Assembly: GCF_012569785.1 (NCBI RefSeq)
Contig: NZ_CP046202.1
Span: 353,405-417,404, forward strand
Origin: Enterobacteriaceae endosymbiont of Donacia crassipes
GTDB taxonomy: Bacteria > Pseudomonadota > Gammaproteobacteria > Enterobacterales > Enterobacteriaceae
Length of the DNA: 64,000 bases
Reading direction: 5' to 3'
Of this stretch, positions 20,454 to 31,257 are shown one piece after another. How positions within the stretch are numbered: position 1 is the stretch's first letter; every line of letters starts with the position of its first letter. The translations under genes and the position numbers were made by a program. Under the pieces are notes generated by a model. That model did not search any database. It was not told the DNA's origin and was given only the letters and a program-made list of their open reading frames with translations.

Positions 20454-21428
20454 TTATTTAAATTTTGTTAAACATGCAGTAAGTATAAGATTAATTAATG
20501 TTAATGGTAAACATATGAACCATCCAAAATATATTACTTTATCATAACGAGGTCTAGGCAATGATGCTCTTATTAAGAAAAATAATATTATAAATATAAT
20601 AGTTTTAATTAAAAACCATATTATTGGTGTAAAAAATGGTCCTAACCATCCCCCAAAAAATAAAATAACAATTAAAGAAGATAATACTATTATATTAATA
20701 TATTCTCCTATAAAAAAAAGTCCAAATTTCATTCCAGAATATTCAATATGATAACCATCAATAAGTTCTTGTTCTGTTTCTGGTTGATCAAAAGGATGTC
20801 TATGACATAATGCTATAGAAGCAATTAAAAATGGTATAAAACCAAAAAATTGAGGAATAATATTCCAATAATGTTTATACTGATAATAAATTATATCTAA
20901 CAAATTAAAAGATTCTGTTTGACAAACAATACCCATTAATGATAATCCTAAAAAAATTTCATAACTAATAATTTGTGCTACTCCTCTTATTGCTCCCAAT
21001 AAAGCATATTTATTATTACTTGCTAATCCTGCAAATAATATCGAATATACTGAAATACTAGCCATCATAAAAAAAAAAAGTATTCCAATATTTAAATTAG
21101 ATATTATTATATATGGAGTAATAGGTAATATAGCAAAAACAGATAATAATGTATTAAATGCTAAAATAGGAGCTAAATTAAATAATAATTTATTTGAAAA
21201 ATTTGGATTCCAATCTTCTTTAAAAATAATTTTTATCATATCAGCCAATACTTGGAGACAACCAAATAATCCTACTCTATTAGGACCATAACGGTTTTGA
21301 AATAAAGCAAGTATACGTCTTTCTATAAAACTTAAAAAAGCACTACTTATTAATAATAATAATAATATAAATAATATTTGTAATACATAAAATAATTTTA
21401 TAGAATTAAATAAAGAAAAAAATATCAT
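20454..21428 (-). CDS. nuoH: NADH dehydrogenase subunit H
   Basis: Membrane subunit forming much of the quinone channel of complex I. 324 residues (E. coli 325), with eight helices and the conserved segments [33 protein letters not shown] and [20 protein letters not shown]. It overlaps the end of nuoG by four bases. Confidence 0.96.
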   Translation of the reverse strand: MIFFSLFNSIKLFYVLQILFILLLLLISSAFLSFIERRILALFQNRYGPNRVGLFGCLQVLADMIKIIFKEDWNPNFSNKLLFNLAPILAFNTLLSVFAILPITPYIIISNLNIGILFFFMMASISVYSILFAGLASNNKYALLGAIRGVAQIISYEIFLGLSLMGIVCQTESFNLLDIIYYQYKHYWNIIPQFFGFIPFLIASIALCHRHPFDQPETEQELIDGYHIEYSGMKFGLFFIGEYINIIVLSSLIVILFFGGWLGPFFTPIIWFLIKTIIFIILFFLIRASLPRPRYDKVIYFGWFICLPLTLINLILTACLTKFK

Positions 21429-24157
21429 TTTAATACCTTTATTTTTTCAATAATTTTACCTAAAAAAGATAATGGAATATTTTTAACTCCTAATGGAAGG
21501 CTTATTAAGCCTTGATTTAAAAATTTTGAAATATGTGTTTTTAGTATAAAAATATTATTTAAACAATATAATTTAACTAAATAATTATTTAAAATTCCTA
21601 ATTGTTTAGCATCATTTTTATTAAAAATTACATAATAATTCTTAAAATATTTTTTTATTAAATTAGATTTTTGCATTAAACTGTTATTTTGAAATAAATT
21701 TTGATGTGCAATAATTATTAATTGGTTATTGTGATTAACATTATTATTTTTATGATATATTCTTTTAATATGTATTTTACATTTATTTTTTTTACAAATT
21801 TTAAATCCTGTAATACCATATTTAGATGAAATGCCAATTTCTTTTTGAAATTTATGTAATGCTTGGGAAGAATTCCATCCAGGAGCCCATAAAAATGGTA
21901 TATGTGTATAATTAATATCTGAACCATAATTTCCTTCCATAGAAAAATTAAAAATAGTATCTTTATCTTTAGGTTGTTGAGGTTCATGTATATTTATATT
22001 AGAAAACATTGATGTTCTCCCACTATATCTAATAGAAGATCTTGCAAATTTTCTATTATATACTTTATAAGTAGCAGGTGGTGCTGCTAAATTAATACCA
22101 TTAAGTATTGGGATATATTTTTCACATTTTTTTATAATTTCATCTAAAGTAATATTTTTATTGAAACCATTTAATTTTGCATATATTTCATATATCCATT
22201 TCCAACTAGATTTTCTATCATTATTTTTATTATAAAAAGAAGGATTATAAACTTGAAAATATCTTTGTGCTCTACATTCGTTATTAATAACGGTACCACT
22301 ATTTTCCATAAAATTTGTTACTGGTAATATTATATTAGCTTTTTTCATAGTTCTAGTAACAATATGATCCAATACAATTATATTAGGAATATTTTTAAAA
22401 AAATTATTAAGTATATTTTTATCTTCATAAATATATAAATCATTTTCCATTATAAAAATAGTATCTATATTAGAATTAATATGCGTAATAGATTTTTTTT
22501 TTAGAAATAAACTATTTAAAGATTTTCCTTTAATTAAACCAGTTCCCATACTATTTACTTCATTTAATACATAAAATAATCCTACATTTTTATTTTTTTT
22601 ATATAATTCTTTGGCTATTGAATATGATGCTGAAATTAATGATAGAGAATTAGAACTTGTTCCAGAAATAATTAAAGGTTTTTTAGAATTTAATAATATT
22701 TTTTTTATTTTTATAATTTTTTTTTTAAATATTGGATCATTTATAATGATATTATTATTTTTAATATAATCTGCTAATGTAAAAATTAATATAGATTGAT
22801 CTAAAGTAGATGCATAATAATTCAATAAAGAAATATCATCTAATAACGTTTCATCATTACTTGTTATTAATAACGGATTTAATTTTTTATTTCTCATATT
22901 TGAAATTGCATCAGCCTTCCAATAAGGAATATCTAAATTATTATTTTTAATATTAAAATATTTTTTTATAGCTTGTCTAACTGCTAAAGCAGCTCTAGGA
23001 TTAGTATTACTTAGATCTTCTCCTATTATTAAAATCGTATCATAATTTTCAATTTCAGATAATGTAGGAAAATATATATCTGTATTTTGTATTATATCAA
23101 TAATATAATTAATTTGTTTTTTTTCATTTTTTAAAATACCTAAATAAAAATTATTTTTTCCGACTAATTTTTTTAAAATAACATTACTTTCTATACTTGC
23201 TCTTGGTGAGCCAATACCAATTATATTTTTAGAATTTAAAATTAAATGGATAATTTTTTTTAAAATTTTATCATAATTAAAAATAAGTTTTTTATTATCT
23301 TGATAATATATAATTTTAATAGGATTATTTTTTAAATAAGTATAATCATAACCAAAATAACCTTTATCACATAAAAAATAATGATTTATTTTTTCATGAA
23401 ATCTATTTTGTATGCTAGACAGTTTTCCGTAACGTTCTCCAATAAAAATATTACATCCTAATGAACAATTTTGACAAATACTTGGAGCATATTGTAAATC
23501 CCATTTTCTTGAATAATTTATATTATAAACTTTATCTGTAAAAACTCCAGTAGGACATAATTCAATTAAATTACCAGAAAATATATTTTTTAATCTACCA
23601 TGTATATATCTACCAAAATAAATATTATTTTTAGATCCAAAAACATTAAAATCTTGTCCATCTGCATAATCTTTATAAAATCTTACACAACGATAACATG
23701 TAATACAACGATTCATTGTATGAGAAATAAAAGGACCTAAATATTGATTTTTATATTCTCTTTTAAGAAAATTATATCTACGATTATTATGTCCTGCCAT
23801 GACAGTCATATCTTGTAAATGACAACTACCACCTTCATCACAAATAGGACAATCATGTGGATGATTTAACATTAATAATTCAATATTTTTTTTACGAAAA
23901 TTAATTAAATCACTATCATTAATAATAATATGTGAATTATTGATAGGCGCAGACATGCAAGACATAATTATATATTCATTTTTTTTTTTTGGATCATCAG
24001 ATTGTTTTATTGCACATTGGCGACATGATCCTATACTTCCTAAAACAGGATGCCAACAAAAATATGGTATATCAAAACCTAAAGATAAACATATTTTTAA
24101 TAAGTTATCTTTTTCACTAACTTTATATAATTGACCTTCTATATTAATATCAATCAT
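21425..24157 (-). CDS. nuoG: NADH dehydrogenase subunit G
   Basis: Largest peripheral subunit of complex I. 910 residues (E. coli 908). The N-terminal ferredoxin part has [15 protein letters not shown] with a later cysteine (cluster N1b), then the HxxxC and [15 protein letters not shown] sets (N4, N5). The molybdopterin-type part carries CQNCSLGCN and a later CDKG cysteine, so the extra N7 cluster known from E. coli is kept. The middle is highly diverged and Asn/Ile/Lys-rich. A small hairpin lies just upstream of its AAGGAA ribosome-binding site. Confidence 0.95.
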   Translation of the reverse strand: MIDINIEGQLYKVSEKDNLLKICLSLGFDIPYFCWHPVLGSIGSCRQCAIKQSDDPKKKNEYIIMSCMSAPINNSHIIINDSDLINFRKKNIELLMLNHPHDCPICDEGGSCHLQDMTVMAGHNNRRYNFLKREYKNQYLGPFISHTMNRCITCYRCVRFYKDYADGQDFNVFGSKNNIYFGRYIHGRLKNIFSGNLIELCPTGVFTDKVYNINYSRKWDLQYAPSICQNCSLGCNIFIGERYGKLSSIQNRFHEKINHYFLCDKGYFGYDYTYLKNNPIKIIYYQDNKKLIFNYDKILKKIIHLILNSKNIIGIGSPRASIESNVILKKLVGKNNFYLGILKNEKKQINYIIDIIQNTDIYFPTLSEIENYDTILIIGEDLSNTNPRAALAVRQAIKKYFNIKNNNLDIPYWKADAISNMRNKKLNPLLITSNDETLLDDISLLNYYASTLDQSILIFTLADYIKNNNIIINDPIFKKKIIKIKKILLNSKKPLIISGTSSNSLSLISASYSIAKELYKKNKNVGLFYVLNEVNSMGTGLIKGKSLNSLFLKKKSITHINSNIDTIFIMENDLYIYEDKNILNNFFKNIPNIIVLDHIVTRTMKKANIILPVTNFMENSGTVINNECRAQRYFQVYNPSFYNKNNDRKSSWKWIYEIYAKLNGFNKNITLDEIIKKCEKYIPILNGINLAAPPATYKVYNRKFARSSIRYSGRTSMFSNINIHEPQQPKDKDTIFNFSMEGNYGSDINYTHIPFLWAPGWNSSQALHKFQKEIGISSKYGITGFKICKKNKCKIHIKRIYHKNNNVNHNNQLIIIAHQNLFQNNSLMQKSNLIKKYFKNYYVIFNKNDAKQLGILNNYLVKLYCLNNIFILKTHISKFLNQGLISLPLGVKNIPLSFLGKIIEKIKVLK

Positions 24158-24170
24158 AATATATATTCCT

Positions 24171-24188
24171 TACTACTATTTAGTAGTA
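24171..24188. other. hairpin upstream of nuoG start
   Basis: A perfect 8-bp inverted repeat, TACTACTA and TAGTAGTA with a two-base loop, lies in the 92-bp gap between nuoF and nuoG, next to the nuoG ribosome-binding site. A second, all-AT palindrome lies at 24228-24249 just after the nuoF stop. These are the only such structures I noticed inside the nuo operon. They could affect stability or translation of nuoG; that is inference. Confidence 0.4.
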
Positions 24189-24249
24189 TAAAAAATATTT
24201 TAATTTATTATTTATAATATATAAGTTAAAATTTTTATATAAAAATTTT

Positions 24250-25530
24250 TTAATTCATTACTCCATATTTAAATTCATTTAAAAAATATTTCAATGCACT
24301 ATTTAAAGGTTCCATCGCACTCGGAGCATGAGCACAAAAAGCTCCCCCATTAATTAATTGATTACTTATATCCTTAAGAAGGTAAATATCTTTTTTAAAT
24401 CCTTTTTTTTTTTCTAGTTTATTTAATATTTTAACAATCCAAGGCAAACCTTCCCTACAAGGAGTACAAAAACCACAAGATTCTCTAGCAAAAAATATTT
24501 CTAAATTTTTTAATATAGATATAATACTTATACTTGTGTCTATCGCAAGAGATATACCAGTTCCTAATCTACTACCAGCTTTACTAATATTTATAAAATC
24601 CATTGGTAAATCTAAATGATTTTTTGTTAAAAAACCAGTTCCTGCACCACCTGGTTGCCAAGCTTTTAAAAAAAATCCTTTTTTCATTCCTCCTGCATAT
24701 TTTTCTAAAACTAAACGAGCAGGTGTTCCAAAAGGTAATTCCCATACTCCTGGAGTATTAACATTTCCTGAAAAACCTAACATTTTTGTACCAGTATCAT
24801 ATATACTATTAGATATATTATGATACCATTTAGGTCCATATTTTATTATACCAGGTATATTAAAAATAGTTTCAACATTATTAATACATGTAGGTTTACC
24901 CCATAAACCAATCGTAGCTGGATATGGAGGTTTAAAACGAGGATTAGGACGTTTTCCTTCTAAAGAATTAATTAAAGCTGTTTCTTCTCCACATATATAT
25001 CTTCCAGCTCCTGTATGGAGGTATAAATCAAAATCAAAATTACTATCTAATATATTTTTTCCTAAAAATTTAGCATTATATGCTTCTTTTATCGCTATAT
25101 TTAAAATTTTTATACATTTTATATATTCTCCTCTTAAAAAAATATATCCTTTATTAGCTTGTATAGCAAAAGCACTTATAATTATTCCTTCTATTAATTG
25201 ATGTGGAATATGTTCTATTAAAAAACGATCTTTATATGTTCCAGGTTCCATTTCATCAGCATTACATAAAAAATATCTAATTTCATCATCATTTTTTTTT
25301 GGAGGAATTAAACTCCATTTTAATCCAGTATAAAATCCAGCACCACCTCTACCCTTTAATTTTGATTTTTTTACAATATTAATTATATCTTGTGGTGTAT
25401 TTTTAATTAAACTATTTCTTAAAATTTTATAACCATCTTTTTTTATATATTTATTTAGAAATAATGTTTTATTTTTATTAATACGCCATGTTAGAGGATG
25501 TGTTTCTGGATTTGGTTTTATAATTTTCAT
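24250..25530 (-). CDS. nuoF: NADH dehydrogenase subunit F
   Basis: NADH-oxidising subunit of complex I carrying FMN and cluster N3. 426 residues (E. coli 445). It keeps the glycine-rich GRGGAGFYTGLKW, the FMN/NADH region GAGRYICGEETALINSLEG, and the N3 cysteines ESCGFCTPCREG with a later Cys. The start PETHPLTWR matches E. coli and lies 53 bases inside the nuoE reading frame. The C-terminus is about 19 residues shorter than in E. coli. Confidence 0.96.
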   Translation of the reverse strand: MKIIKPNPETHPLTWRINKNKTLFLNKYIKKDGYKILRNSLIKNTPQDIINIVKKSKLKGRGGAGFYTGLKWSLIPPKKNDDEIRYFLCNADEMEPGTYKDRFLIEHIPHQLIEGIIISAFAIQANKGYIFLRGEYIKCIKILNIAIKEAYNAKFLGKNILDSNFDFDLYLHTGAGRYICGEETALINSLEGKRPNPRFKPPYPATIGLWGKPTCINNVETIFNIPGIIKYGPKWYHNISNSIYDTGTKMLGFSGNVNTPGVWELPFGTPARLVLEKYAGGMKKGFFLKAWQPGGAGTGFLTKNHLDLPMDFINISKAGSRLGTGISLAIDTSISIISILKNLEIFFARESCGFCTPCREGLPWIVKILNKLEKKKGFKKDIYLLKDISNQLINGGAFCAHAPSAMEPLNSALKYFLNEFKYGVMN

Positions 25531-26023
25531 TAATATAATTATCCAATATTTGATCTATATAATTAATAGATAATGAAGTATAAATTTTTTCATTAATCAT
25601 TATAACAGGACTATTTTCACAATGTCCTAAACAACATATAGGTATTAAAGTAAATAATTTATCAGAAGTTGTTTCTCCAGATTTAATTTTTAATTTTTTT
25701 TTAATATGTTTTAAAATTTTTTTATATTTTGTTATATAACAAACAATACTATCACAATATTTAATAACATATTTACCTACTGGAGATCGAAAAATTTGAC
25801 TATAAAATGTTGCTATACTATCAATTTTAGAAGGATTTATATTTAAAATATTAGAAATATCAATAATAATTTTATCTGATATCCATCCATATTTTTTTTG
25901 AAAAAATATTAATGTTTCAATAATCATTGCGTTATTACATTCATAATTATTTAAAATTTTATTTATAATTTTAAAATCTTTTTTATCTAAATATAAACTA
26001 ATATTTTTATTTTTTTTTTTCAT
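25478..26023 (-). CDS. nuoE: NADH dehydrogenase subunit E (extended C-terminus)
   Basis: Thioredoxin-like subunit holding the [2Fe-2S] cluster N1a. 181 residues against 166 in E. coli. The cluster cysteines lie in YCDSIVC and CCLGHC. Similarity to E. coli ends near the DNYI segment; about 15 more residues (ending SSNMAY) follow and run into the nuoF coding region in another frame, giving a 53-bp overlap. The ancestral stop was probably lost and translation ends at the next stop. The overlap may couple translation of the two subunits, which form one module. Confidence 0.92.
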   Translation of the reverse strand: MKKKNKNISLYLDKKDFKIINKILNNYECNNAMIIETLIFFQKKYGWISDKIIIDISNILNINPSKIDSIATFYSQIFRSPVGKYVIKYCDSIVCYITKYKKILKHIKKKLKIKSGETTSDKLFTLIPICCLGHCENSPVIMINEKIYTSLSINYIDQILDNYINENYKTKSRNTSSNMAY

Positions 26024-26032
26024 AATATTATT

Positions 26033-27859
26033 TTAACGATCTACATCAGACATAACAAAATCAATACTTCCTAAATAAGCAACTAAATCAGATACTAAAC
26101 TACCACAGATAACAGATGGTATTTGTTGCAAATGAGGAAAACTAGGTGTTCTTATTCTAGTACGATAACTAGTTGTATTACCATCACTTATTAAATAATA
26201 ACTATTAACACCTTTAGTAGCTTCAATCATTTGAAATGATTCATTAGCAGGTATTAAAGGCCCCCATGAAACTTGTATAAAATGATTAATTAAATTTTCT
26301 ATGTTATTTAACATTTTTTTTCTAAGTGGTGGAGTTGTTAAGGGATGATCAACTTTATATTCTCCTTCAGGCATATAACTTAAGCATTGTTTTATAATAT
26401 GTAAACTTTGCCAAATTTCTTCAAATTTTAATAATACTCTAGAATAACAATCACTAATATTATTCCCAATAGGGATATCAAAATCAAAATTTTCATATCC
26501 TGAATAAGGACGCCATTTTCTTACATCAAAATCTAATCCGGTAGCTCGTAAACCAGCACCGGTTACGCCCCAAGATATTGCTTCTTTTTGATTATAAACT
26601 GCTATATTTTTAGTTCTAGATATTAAAATACTATTTTGTAAGGCTGTTTTTTTATATAGAATTAATCTTTTAGGCAACCATGTTAATAATTTTTGTATTA
26701 GAATATTCCATTTTTTAGGTAAATCTTGTGCTAATCCTCCTATTCTAAACCAAGCAGGATGCATTCTAGCACCAGTAATTGCTTCAATGATATCATATAT
26801 TTTTTGTCTATCTGTAAAAGCTAAAAAAACAGGAGTCATCGCTCCTACATCTTGTATAAAAGTTGAAAAATATAATAAATGACTATTAATACGAAATAGT
26901 TCAGATAACATTATTCTAATTACTTTAATTCTATCAGTAACAACAATATTAGCTAATTTTTCTATTGCTAGAATATAAGGCATTTCATTTATACATCCAC
27001 CTAAATATTCAATTCTATCTGTATATGGGATATAAGTATGCCATGTTTGTCTTTCAGCAATTTTTTCAGCGCCTCTATGATGGTAACCAATTTCTGGTAT
27101 ACATTGTATAATTTCTTCTCCAGATAGTTGTAAAATAATTCTAAATACACCATGTACAGAAGGATGATTAGGTCCTAAATTAAGATACATATAATCATTA
27201 TATTTGTTTTTTTCTGATGTATTAAAATCATGTGGAAAAAATTTTGTTGCTTCAATATCTGTTTTATATTTTTCTTTTGTTAAGATATAGGGTGTTAAAT
27301 CAGTAGCTCTAGAAGGGAAATCTTTACGTAATGGATAACCATTATCCCAATTTTTTGGTAATAGAATATGTGATAAACAAGGATGATTAATAAAATTAAT
27401 TCCAAACATTTCCCAAATTTCTCTTTCATACCAATTTGAATTTTTAAAAATTCCTGTGATACTATCAATAGATAATGATTTTTTTTTAAAAGGAATTTTT
27501 ATAATAATATCAGAATTTCTATTAATAGAAATTAAATGATAAAATAAAGAAAAATCTATTTTTTTCATTAGATAAAATTTATTTAAATGCAATCTTTCAT
27601 CTATGCCATGCATATCATATAACATATTATATGGATTATGAATAATTTGTGAAAAAAATTTCATAAATTTTATCAGATCATCAGATTTAATCCAAATAAC
27701 TAATGGCATTTTTTTATTATAACCATTTTGTATAATAAAATCTTTAAAAGAAAATTTTTTATTTAATTCATCTATTATAGGTTCTATTTTCTTTTTAGAA
27801 AACGATTTATTATGTTTATCTCCTATTTTAGTAACTATTTTATTAAAAATATTATTCAT
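26033..27859 (-). CDS. nuoCD: NADH dehydrogenase fused subunit C/D
   Basis: Fusion of the 30-kDa (NuoC, about residues 1-190) and 49-kDa (NuoD, rest) subunits, as in E. coli and its relatives (about 600 aa; 608 here). NuoD carries [15 protein letters not shown] and the quinone-site segment [11 protein letters not shown]. NuoC has the ERE.WEMFGI segment. The fusion itself supports a gammaproteobacterial origin. The C-terminus is [10 protein letters not shown], the standard end. Confidence 0.96.
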   Translation of the reverse strand: MNNIFNKIVTKIGDKHNKSFSKKKIEPIIDELNKKFSFKDFIIQNGYNKKMPLVIWIKSDDLIKFMKFFSQIIHNPYNMLYDMHGIDERLHLNKFYLMKKIDFSLFYHLISINRNSDIIIKIPFKKKSLSIDSITGIFKNSNWYEREIWEMFGINFINHPCLSHILLPKNWDNGYPLRKDFPSRATDLTPYILTKEKYKTDIEATKFFPHDFNTSEKNKYNDYMYLNLGPNHPSVHGVFRIILQLSGEEIIQCIPEIGYHHRGAEKIAERQTWHTYIPYTDRIEYLGGCINEMPYILAIEKLANIVVTDRIKVIRIMLSELFRINSHLLYFSTFIQDVGAMTPVFLAFTDRQKIYDIIEAITGARMHPAWFRIGGLAQDLPKKWNILIQKLLTWLPKRLILYKKTALQNSILISRTKNIAVYNQKEAISWGVTGAGLRATGLDFDVRKWRPYSGYENFDFDIPIGNNISDCYSRVLLKFEEIWQSLHIIKQCLSYMPEGEYKVDHPLTTPPLRKKMLNNIENLINHFIQVSWGPLIPANESFQMIEATKGVNSYYLISDGNTTSYRTRIRTPSFPHLQQIPSVICGSLVSDLVAYLGSIDFVMSDVDR

Positions 27860-27878
27860 AAATAAATACCTATAGATA

Positions 27879-28541
27879 TTATATGTTTTTTGGTGATTTA
27901 AATTTAATATTTTTATTATAAAATTTTTTATTAGGTGATTTTATTTTAGCTTTATAAATACCTTGATCTCCTATTATCCAAGATAAAGGACGTCTTTCAT
28001 AATTAATGGATTTTTGTAATAATAATAATGCTTGTATATATGCTTCTGGTCGGGGAGGACATCCTGGAATATAAATATCTACAGGTAAAAATTTATCTAC
28101 TCCTTGTATTACAGAATATATATCATACATTCCTCCAGAATTAGCACATGATCCCATCGAAATAACCCATTTTGGTTCTAACATTTGATCGTATAATCTT
28201 TGTATTATAGGAGCCATTTTTAAAAAACATGTTCCTGCTATTACGATAAAATCAGCTTGTCTTGGAGAAGCTCTTAAAACTTCAGAACCAAAACGAGAAA
28301 TATCATTAATGGATGTAAATGATGTTGTCATTTCAACATAACAACATGATAATCCAAAATTATAAGGCCATAAAGAATTTTTTCTGCCCCAGTTAATAAT
28401 TTGATGAGTAATTTTTTTTAAACTACCTAAAAAAATATTTTTATTAACTTGTTCATCTAATGGATCTGTACTAATATATTTTTTTTCTTCTAAAGGATAT
28501 TTTTTTTTTTTATTTTTATATTTATTAAGAATATATTTCAT
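27879..28541 (-). CDS. nuoB: NADH dehydrogenase subunit B
   Basis: Holds cluster N2, which reduces quinone. 220 residues, equal to E. coli. The adjacent-cysteine motif in [10 protein letters not shown], the GTCF segment and the later GSCANSGG and PGCPPRPEA motifs supply the cluster ligands. It lies between nuoA and nuoCD with short gaps. Confidence 0.97.
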   Translation of the reverse strand: MKYILNKYKNKKKKYPLEEKKYISTDPLDEQVNKNIFLGSLKKITHQIINWGRKNSLWPYNFGLSCCYVEMTTSFTSINDISRFGSEVLRASPRQADFIVIAGTCFLKMAPIIQRLYDQMLEPKWVISMGSCANSGGMYDIYSVIQGVDKFLPVDIYIPGCPPRPEAYIQALLLLQKSINYERRPLSWIIGDQGIYKAKIKSPNKKFYNKNIKFKSPKNI

Positions 28542-28572
28542 ATTGTATTATATATTTATTATTTTAATATTA

Positions 28573-28956
28573 TTAAATATTTCTATATTTCGAGTTTAAT
28601 ATATTTGTTTTAAATAAATAAAATAAAGTAATTAAAATAGTTAAAATAAATAAAATTCCTTCAATAAAACCTTCTAATCCTATTTTTTTTATAGAAAGAG
28701 ACCATAAATATAAATATAAGGATTCGACATCAAAAATAATAAAAAATATTGCTATTAAATAAAATTTAATATGTATTTTTATTTGTGAATTTCCATAAGA
28801 CATAACACCTGATTCAAATGGTATTTGTTTATCTAAATTAGATGAACGTCCCCCTAAAAAAAATGATATTAATATCATTATACAACTAGTAAAAATGGCA
28901 AATATTTGAAATAAGATGAAATATTCATGATTATAAGTCAATTTATGTATTAACAT
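28573..28956 (-). CDS. nuoA: NADH dehydrogenase subunit A
   Basis: Three-helix membrane subunit of complex I. 127 residues (E. coli 147; the E. coli C-terminal tail is absent). It keeps PFESGVMSYGNSQIKIHIKF with the flexible loop near the quinone site and the acidic IIFDVESLYLY helix. It is the first nuo gene but starts only 33 bases after the thrC stop, leaving little room for a separate promoter. Confidence 0.94.
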   Translation of the reverse strand: MLIHKLTYNHEYFILFQIFAIFTSCIMILISFFLGGRSSNLDKQIPFESGVMSYGNSQIKIHIKFYLIAIFFIIFDVESLYLYLWSLSIKKIGLEGFIEGILFILTILITLFYLFKTNILNSKYRNI

Positions 28957-28989
28957 AATTAATATTCTTTATATAAAAATATATGTAGT

Positions 28990-30297
28990 TTAGATTATAT
29001 AATTTTTTATTAAAAAATTTTTTAAAACTAAAAAATTATTAGGTAATTTATAAGATAAATTTTCTTTTTTTATACAATTAGTTAAAATTTTAGGTAACAT
29101 TATTTTTTTATGTAAAGTATTATAGATATATTCTTTAAATTTTGCTGGATGAGCAGTACCAAGAAATATATTAAAAGTATTTTTTTCTAAAATATATTTT
29201 TTTAATGCACAAAAACTTACAGCTGTATGTGGTTCTAAAATATATTTATATTTATTAAATACATTTATTGTTGTTTGTGTTGTTTCTAAATCTGTTATAG
29301 ATTTAGATTCTAATAAATTTAAATTCCAATTATTAGTTTGAAAAATTTTTTTAATTCTAGGCCAGTTATTAGGTATACTTACATCCATAGCATTAGATAA
29401 TGTAGATATAGTTTTCTTAGGTTCCCAATGTTTTAAATTTAAATATCTAGGAATTGTATCATTTATATTAGTTGCAGCTATAAATTTATGTATAGGCAAA
29501 CCCATAACTTTAGCTATTAATCCAGCAGTTAAATTTCCAAAATTTCCACTTGGAACTGATATAATTATTTTTTTTTTTCTTTGATCTAAAGGTATTTGAC
29601 TAAATGCTTCAAAATAATAACATATTTGTGCAAGTAATCTACTAATATTTATTGAATTAGCAGAATTTAAATTTAAAGTTTGTTTTAATTCTTGATCATT
29701 AAAAGATTTTTTAATAAGTTTTTGACAATCATCAAAATTACCTTTAATAGCAATAGTTTTTATATTATTTCCTAATGTACAAAATAATTTTTCTTGTAAA
29801 ATAGAAATTTTTTTATAAGGATATAATATTACTATTTCAATATTTTTAATATTATAAAATGCATGAGCAACAGCCGCTCCAGTATCTCCAGAAGTAGCAG
29901 TTAAAATAATAATTTTATTTTTTTTTCCTTTATTAAAAAATTTTAGCATTTGTGCCATAAAACGAACACCAAAATCTTTAAAAGCTAAAGTAGGACCGTG
30001 AAATAATTCTAAACAAGCAAGATTTTTATCAAAAATATTAAAGATTAAGGGAAAATTAAATCCTTTTTTTATTTTTTTATTTAAAATATTTAATTCCATT
30101 TCTTTTTCTAAAAAAAGTGAAAGTATATAACTACTTTTATCTATAAAATTAAGATTTAATATATTTTCAATAGTTTTATTATTTAATTTAGGTATGTATT
30201 CAGGAAAAAATAAACCTTGATTTATACCTAATCCTTGTTGTAAAGCTTGACTAAAAGTTTTTTTTTCTTTGTGATAATTAATATTATAAAATTTCAT
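28990..30297 (-). CDS. thrC: threonine synthase
   Basis: Last step of threonine synthesis: O-phosphohomoserine to threonine, using PLP. 435 residues (E. coli 428). The PLP lysine lies in HGPTLAFKDFG (Lys107, the same number as in E. coli) and the phosphate-binding loop reads TATSGDTGAA. The start overlaps the thrB stop by four bases. The gene runs into nuoA with a 33-bp gap. Confidence 0.96.
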   Translation of the reverse strand: MKFYNINYHKEKKTFSQALQQGLGINQGLFFPEYIPKLNNKTIENILNLNFIDKSSYILSLFLEKEMELNILNKKIKKGFNFPLIFNIFDKNLACLELFHGPTLAFKDFGVRFMAQMLKFFNKGKKNKIIILTATSGDTGAAVAHAFYNIKNIEIVILYPYKKISILQEKLFCTLGNNIKTIAIKGNFDDCQKLIKKSFNDQELKQTLNLNSANSINISRLLAQICYYFEAFSQIPLDQRKKKIIISVPSGNFGNLTAGLIAKVMGLPIHKFIAATNINDTIPRYLNLKHWEPKKTISTLSNAMDVSIPNNWPRIKKIFQTNNWNLNLLESKSITDLETTQTTINVFNKYKYILEPHTAVSFCALKKYILEKNTFNIFLGTAHPAKFKEYIYNTLHKKIMLPKILTNCIKKENLSYKLPNNFLVLKNFLIKNYII

Positions 30298-31235
30298 TTA
30301 CTCTCCATAATTTTAGTTCCTATATTATTTATTTTACATATATGAACAAAACCTGTTTTGTTTTTTAAATAATTTTTTTGTAACCAATTAACCATATTAT
30401 ATGCAATATTTAAATTATTAAAAATACTAAATATAGTAGGTCCTGACCCTGAAATACCATAACTTAAAGCTCCTAATTTTTTTGCTGTACAAGAAATTTT
30501 ATCAAAATTAGGTATAAGTGATTTTCGATATGGTTCGGCTATAAAATCCTTCATTAATTTTGCAGCTAGTAGTTCATTTTTTGTATATATAGCATTAATA
30601 AATCCAGCTAAATATTGATTTTGTTTAATAAAAATTTCTTTTTTATATAATTTTGGTAAAATTTTTCTAGAAGAAAATGTAGATAATTTTATTCCAGGAT
30701 ATGCTATTACCCAAAACCAATTTTGAAAAATTGGTAAATTTTGAATAATTAAGTCATTTTTGTTTATAATTAATATTAATTTCATACCACCTAATAAACA
30801 TGGTGCAATATTATCATAATGTATTTTGCCAGATAAAAATCCTTCTAGTTTTCCCATTAATTTTAATAGAGTTAAATTATTTAATGGATTATTACAAAAT
30901 AAATTTATTGCTTTTAAACAAGCAACTATAGAACATGCACTTGAACCTAATCCTGATGCAACAGGAATATTTTTTTCTAAAACTATTTTTAAAGGAATTT
31001 TTTTTCTAATTTTATCACAAAATTTTATCCAACAATTAAAAATAATATTTTCATAATTATTTTTTGGTAAATCATTAAAAAATAAACCTTTATTTATTAA
31101 TTCAAATTTTTTAGAAGTAGAAATTGTTATAAAATCTCCTAAAATTCCTCCATCTATTCTAGATAATGCTATTCCTAATGAATCAAAACCTACATTAATA
31201 TTACCAATAGAAGCAGGAGAATAAATTTTTATCAT
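30294..31235 (-). CDS. thrB: homoserine kinase
   Basis: Phosphorylates homoserine in threonine synthesis. 313 residues (E. coli 310), a GHMP-family kinase with the N-terminal SPASIGNINVGFDSLG, the ATP loop PVASGLGSSACS (91-102) and the C-terminal GISGSGPTIFS motif. It is translationally coupled to thrC by an ATGA overlap and follows thrA by 22 bases. Confidence 0.96.
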   Translation of the reverse strand: MIKIYSPASIGNINVGFDSLGIALSRIDGGILGDFITISTSKKFELINKGLFFNDLPKNNYENIIFNCWIKFCDKIRKKIPLKIVLEKNIPVASGLGSSACSIVACLKAINLFCNNPLNNLTLLKLMGKLEGFLSGKIHYDNIAPCLLGGMKLILIINKNDLIIQNLPIFQNWFWVIAYPGIKLSTFSSRKILPKLYKKEIFIKQNQYLAGFINAIYTKNELLAAKLMKDFIAEPYRKSLIPNFDKISCTAKKLGALSYGISGSGPTIFSIFNNLNIAYNMVNWLQKNYLKNKTGFVHICKINNIGTKIMESK

Positions 31236-31257
31236 AAATAATAATTCCTTATTTATT

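Noticed and set aside
21718-21987. 89-codon minus-strand ORF inside nuoG
   Set aside because: Lies in another frame of the well-supported nuoG gene and has no motif.
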